A DNA stretch of 7,762 nucleotides from Pseudomonadota bacterium. Its GTDB lineage: Bacteria > Pseudomonadota > Gammaproteobacteria > Burkholderiales > Burkholderiaceae_C. A model generated the notes under the pieces. The model saw only the letters and a program-made list of their open reading frames with translations, searched no databases and was not told the origin of the DNA. How positions within the stretch are numbered: position 1 is the stretch's first letter; every line of letters begins with the position of its first letter. Shown here piece after piece: positions 6,631 through 7,762 of this stretch. The stretch lies in the NCBI GenBank assembly GCA_023422975.1, contig JAFAGF010000179.1, positions 1 to 7,762 of the forward strand. Direction: 5' to 3'. The translations under genes and the position numbers were made by a program.

Positions 6631-7728
6631 ATGACTCCACGTTCCGTCTCTTCCCCCAAGAAATTCCTCATCGGCGCTGGCCTGTTCAACCAGGTGGGTG
6701 AATACATCGCTGAGCATGGCGACCACGTATTCATCATTGCCGATAGCTTCTTCATGCCCCGCATTCAGGCGGAAACCGTGGCCCAGCTGAGTGCGCAAGG
6801 TATTCGCAGCCAGGTGGCGCAGTTTGGTGGTGAGTGCACCACCGATGAGATTGCACGCCTGGAAGCTGCGGTGAAAGCGGCGGGCTGCAACGTGGTGCTG
6901 GGCGTGGGGGGCGGCAAGGCGCTGGATGTGACCAAGGCCGTGGCGCACAACTGCAAGCTGCCGCAGATTCTGGTGCCCACGATTGCATCGACCGATGCGC
7001 CATGCACTGCGTTGGCCGTGATCTACAAGCCCAATGGTGAGTTTGACCACTACCTGTTCATGCCGCACAACCCCGATACGGTGATTGCGGACACCACCAT
7101 CATTGCCCAAGCCCCGGCGCGCTTTTTTGCCGCAGGCGTGGGGGATGCGCTGGCGACCTACTTTGAAGCGCGCGCATCGTGGCGCTGCAACGGCACCAAC
7201 CTGATCCTCAAGCGCCCCTCGCGCACCGGGCTGGGTCTGGGCGAGATGTGCTATGAAATTCTGCGCAAAAACATCGATGCCGCCATGGATGCCGTGCGCA
7301 ACAAGGCCGTGACGCCAGCGCTGGAAGAAACCATTGAAGCCACCATCTACCTGAGCGGCGTGGGTGCCGAAGCCGCAGGCGTGGCGGCAGCCCATGCGGT
7401 GAACAACGGCATGGCCGTGGTGCCCGCCTTGCACAACGCCCAGCACGGCGAAAAAGTGGCTTTTGGCCTGCTGACCCAACTGGTGCTGGAAAACGCCCCG
7501 CTGGACGAGGTGGAGGAAGTCATCCGCATCATCAAGGCCGCGGGCCTGCCCCTGTCGCTGCGCGACTTTGGCCTGACCGAATGGGTGGAAGCCGAATGGC
7601 GCCAAGTGGCCAAGCTGGCCTGCGACAAGAACGACACCATGGGCAATATGGGCCGTGCCATCAGCGAAGCCGAGGTGTACGACGCCATGCTGGCAGCCAA
7701 TAGCCTGGCTGAGCGTTACCACGACTAG
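6631..7728 (+). CDS. gldA: Glycerol dehydrogenase family protein (GldA)
   Basis: This NAD-dependent, metal-containing dehydrogenase of the iron-type alcohol dehydrogenase superfamily has 365 residues; E. coli GldA has 367. It interconverts glycerol and dihydroxyacetone, and the E. coli enzyme also reduces methylglyoxal and hydroxyacetone. Visible features are FGGEC (65-69), the NAD-binding GVGGGKALD (91-99), PTIASTDAPC (116-125), and the metal ligands Asp172 (GVGDALATYFEAR), His255 (AAAHAVNNG) and His272 (NAQHGEKVAFG). ATG 6631 is chosen because AGGTG (6621-6625) lies five bases upstream and the N-terminus then aligns with the family; the frame is open to 6550 but that extension has no such support. 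It follows the methylglyoxal synthase-like gene by 210 bases, with an FNR-type box between. Physiological direction and substrate are inferred. Confidence 0.95.
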   Translation: MTPRSVSSPKKFLIGAGLFNQVGEYIAEHGDHVFIIADSFFMPRIQAETVAQLSAQGIRSQVAQFGGECTTDEIARLEAAVKAAGCNVVLGVGGGKALDVTKAVAHNCKLPQILVPTIASTDAPCTALAVIYKPNGEFDHYLFMPHNPDTVIADTTIIAQAPARFFAAGVGDALATYFEARASWRCNGTNLILKRPSRTGLGLGEMCYEILRKNIDAAMDAVRNKAVTPALEETIEATIYLSGVGAEAAGVAAAHAVNNGMAVVPALHNAQHGEKVAFGLLTQLVLENAPLDEVEEVIRIIKAAGLPLSLRDFGLTEWVEAEWRQVAKLACDKNDTMGNMGRAISEAEVYDAMLAANSLAERYHD

Positions 7729-7762
7729 TCCGGCGCTCCATGCTGACTCCCTTGTGCTTGCA

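Noticed and set aside
6619..7722. Minus-strand open frame of 367 codons opposite gldA
   Set aside because: His-rich antisense shadow; gldA on the plus strand is unmistakable.
1..7762. Search for CRISPR arrays, IS ends, tRNA or rRNA genes
   Set aside because: No regularly spaced repeats, transposase-like proteins, terminal inverted repeats or tRNA-like foldable sequences were recognised by eye.

Overview
The window is about 60% GC and gene-dense. Its gene content and protein style suggest a betaproteobacterium, most likely of the Comamonadaceae (Comamonas/Acidovorax type). The hints are a MiaA with the LYFKAL motif, a Bcr/CflA exporter, and an intergenic stretch resembling a repeat I associate with that family. 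This placement is from memory, not from a search.

Left part (1-2955, all on the minus strand): a GT2 membrane glycosyltransferase (start near 2643, AT-rich upstream region) is followed, with a 4-base ATGA overlap, by a secreted outer-membrane beta-barrel protein. A 51-residue lipoprotein comes 110 bases later. Together they look like a small polysaccharide synthesis and export unit. No deacetylase, TPR scaffold or PgaD-like partner is present in the window.

Middle part (2956-5256, minus strand): a Bcr/CflA-type MFS exporter and miaA (tRNA dimethylallyltransferase) lie end to end. miaA is followed by a clear Rho-independent terminator at 2881-2903.

Right part (5299-7728, plus strand): a promoter-like sequence and a leader of about 210 bases precede a 291-residue protein made of two consecutive methylglyoxal-synthase-like domains. 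The second domain keeps all the known catalytic residues, and the first has lost nearly all of them. It is followed by gldA (glycerol dehydrogenase family), whose upstream region holds a perfect FNR-type palindrome (TTGAT-N4-ATCAA). Known chemistry links the two genes: methylglyoxal synthase makes methylglyoxal from dihydroxyacetone phosphate, and GldA can reduce methylglyoxal or hydroxyacetone. A low-oxygen methylglyoxal bypass is a reasonable inference. The tandem MGS protein is the most unusual item in the window.
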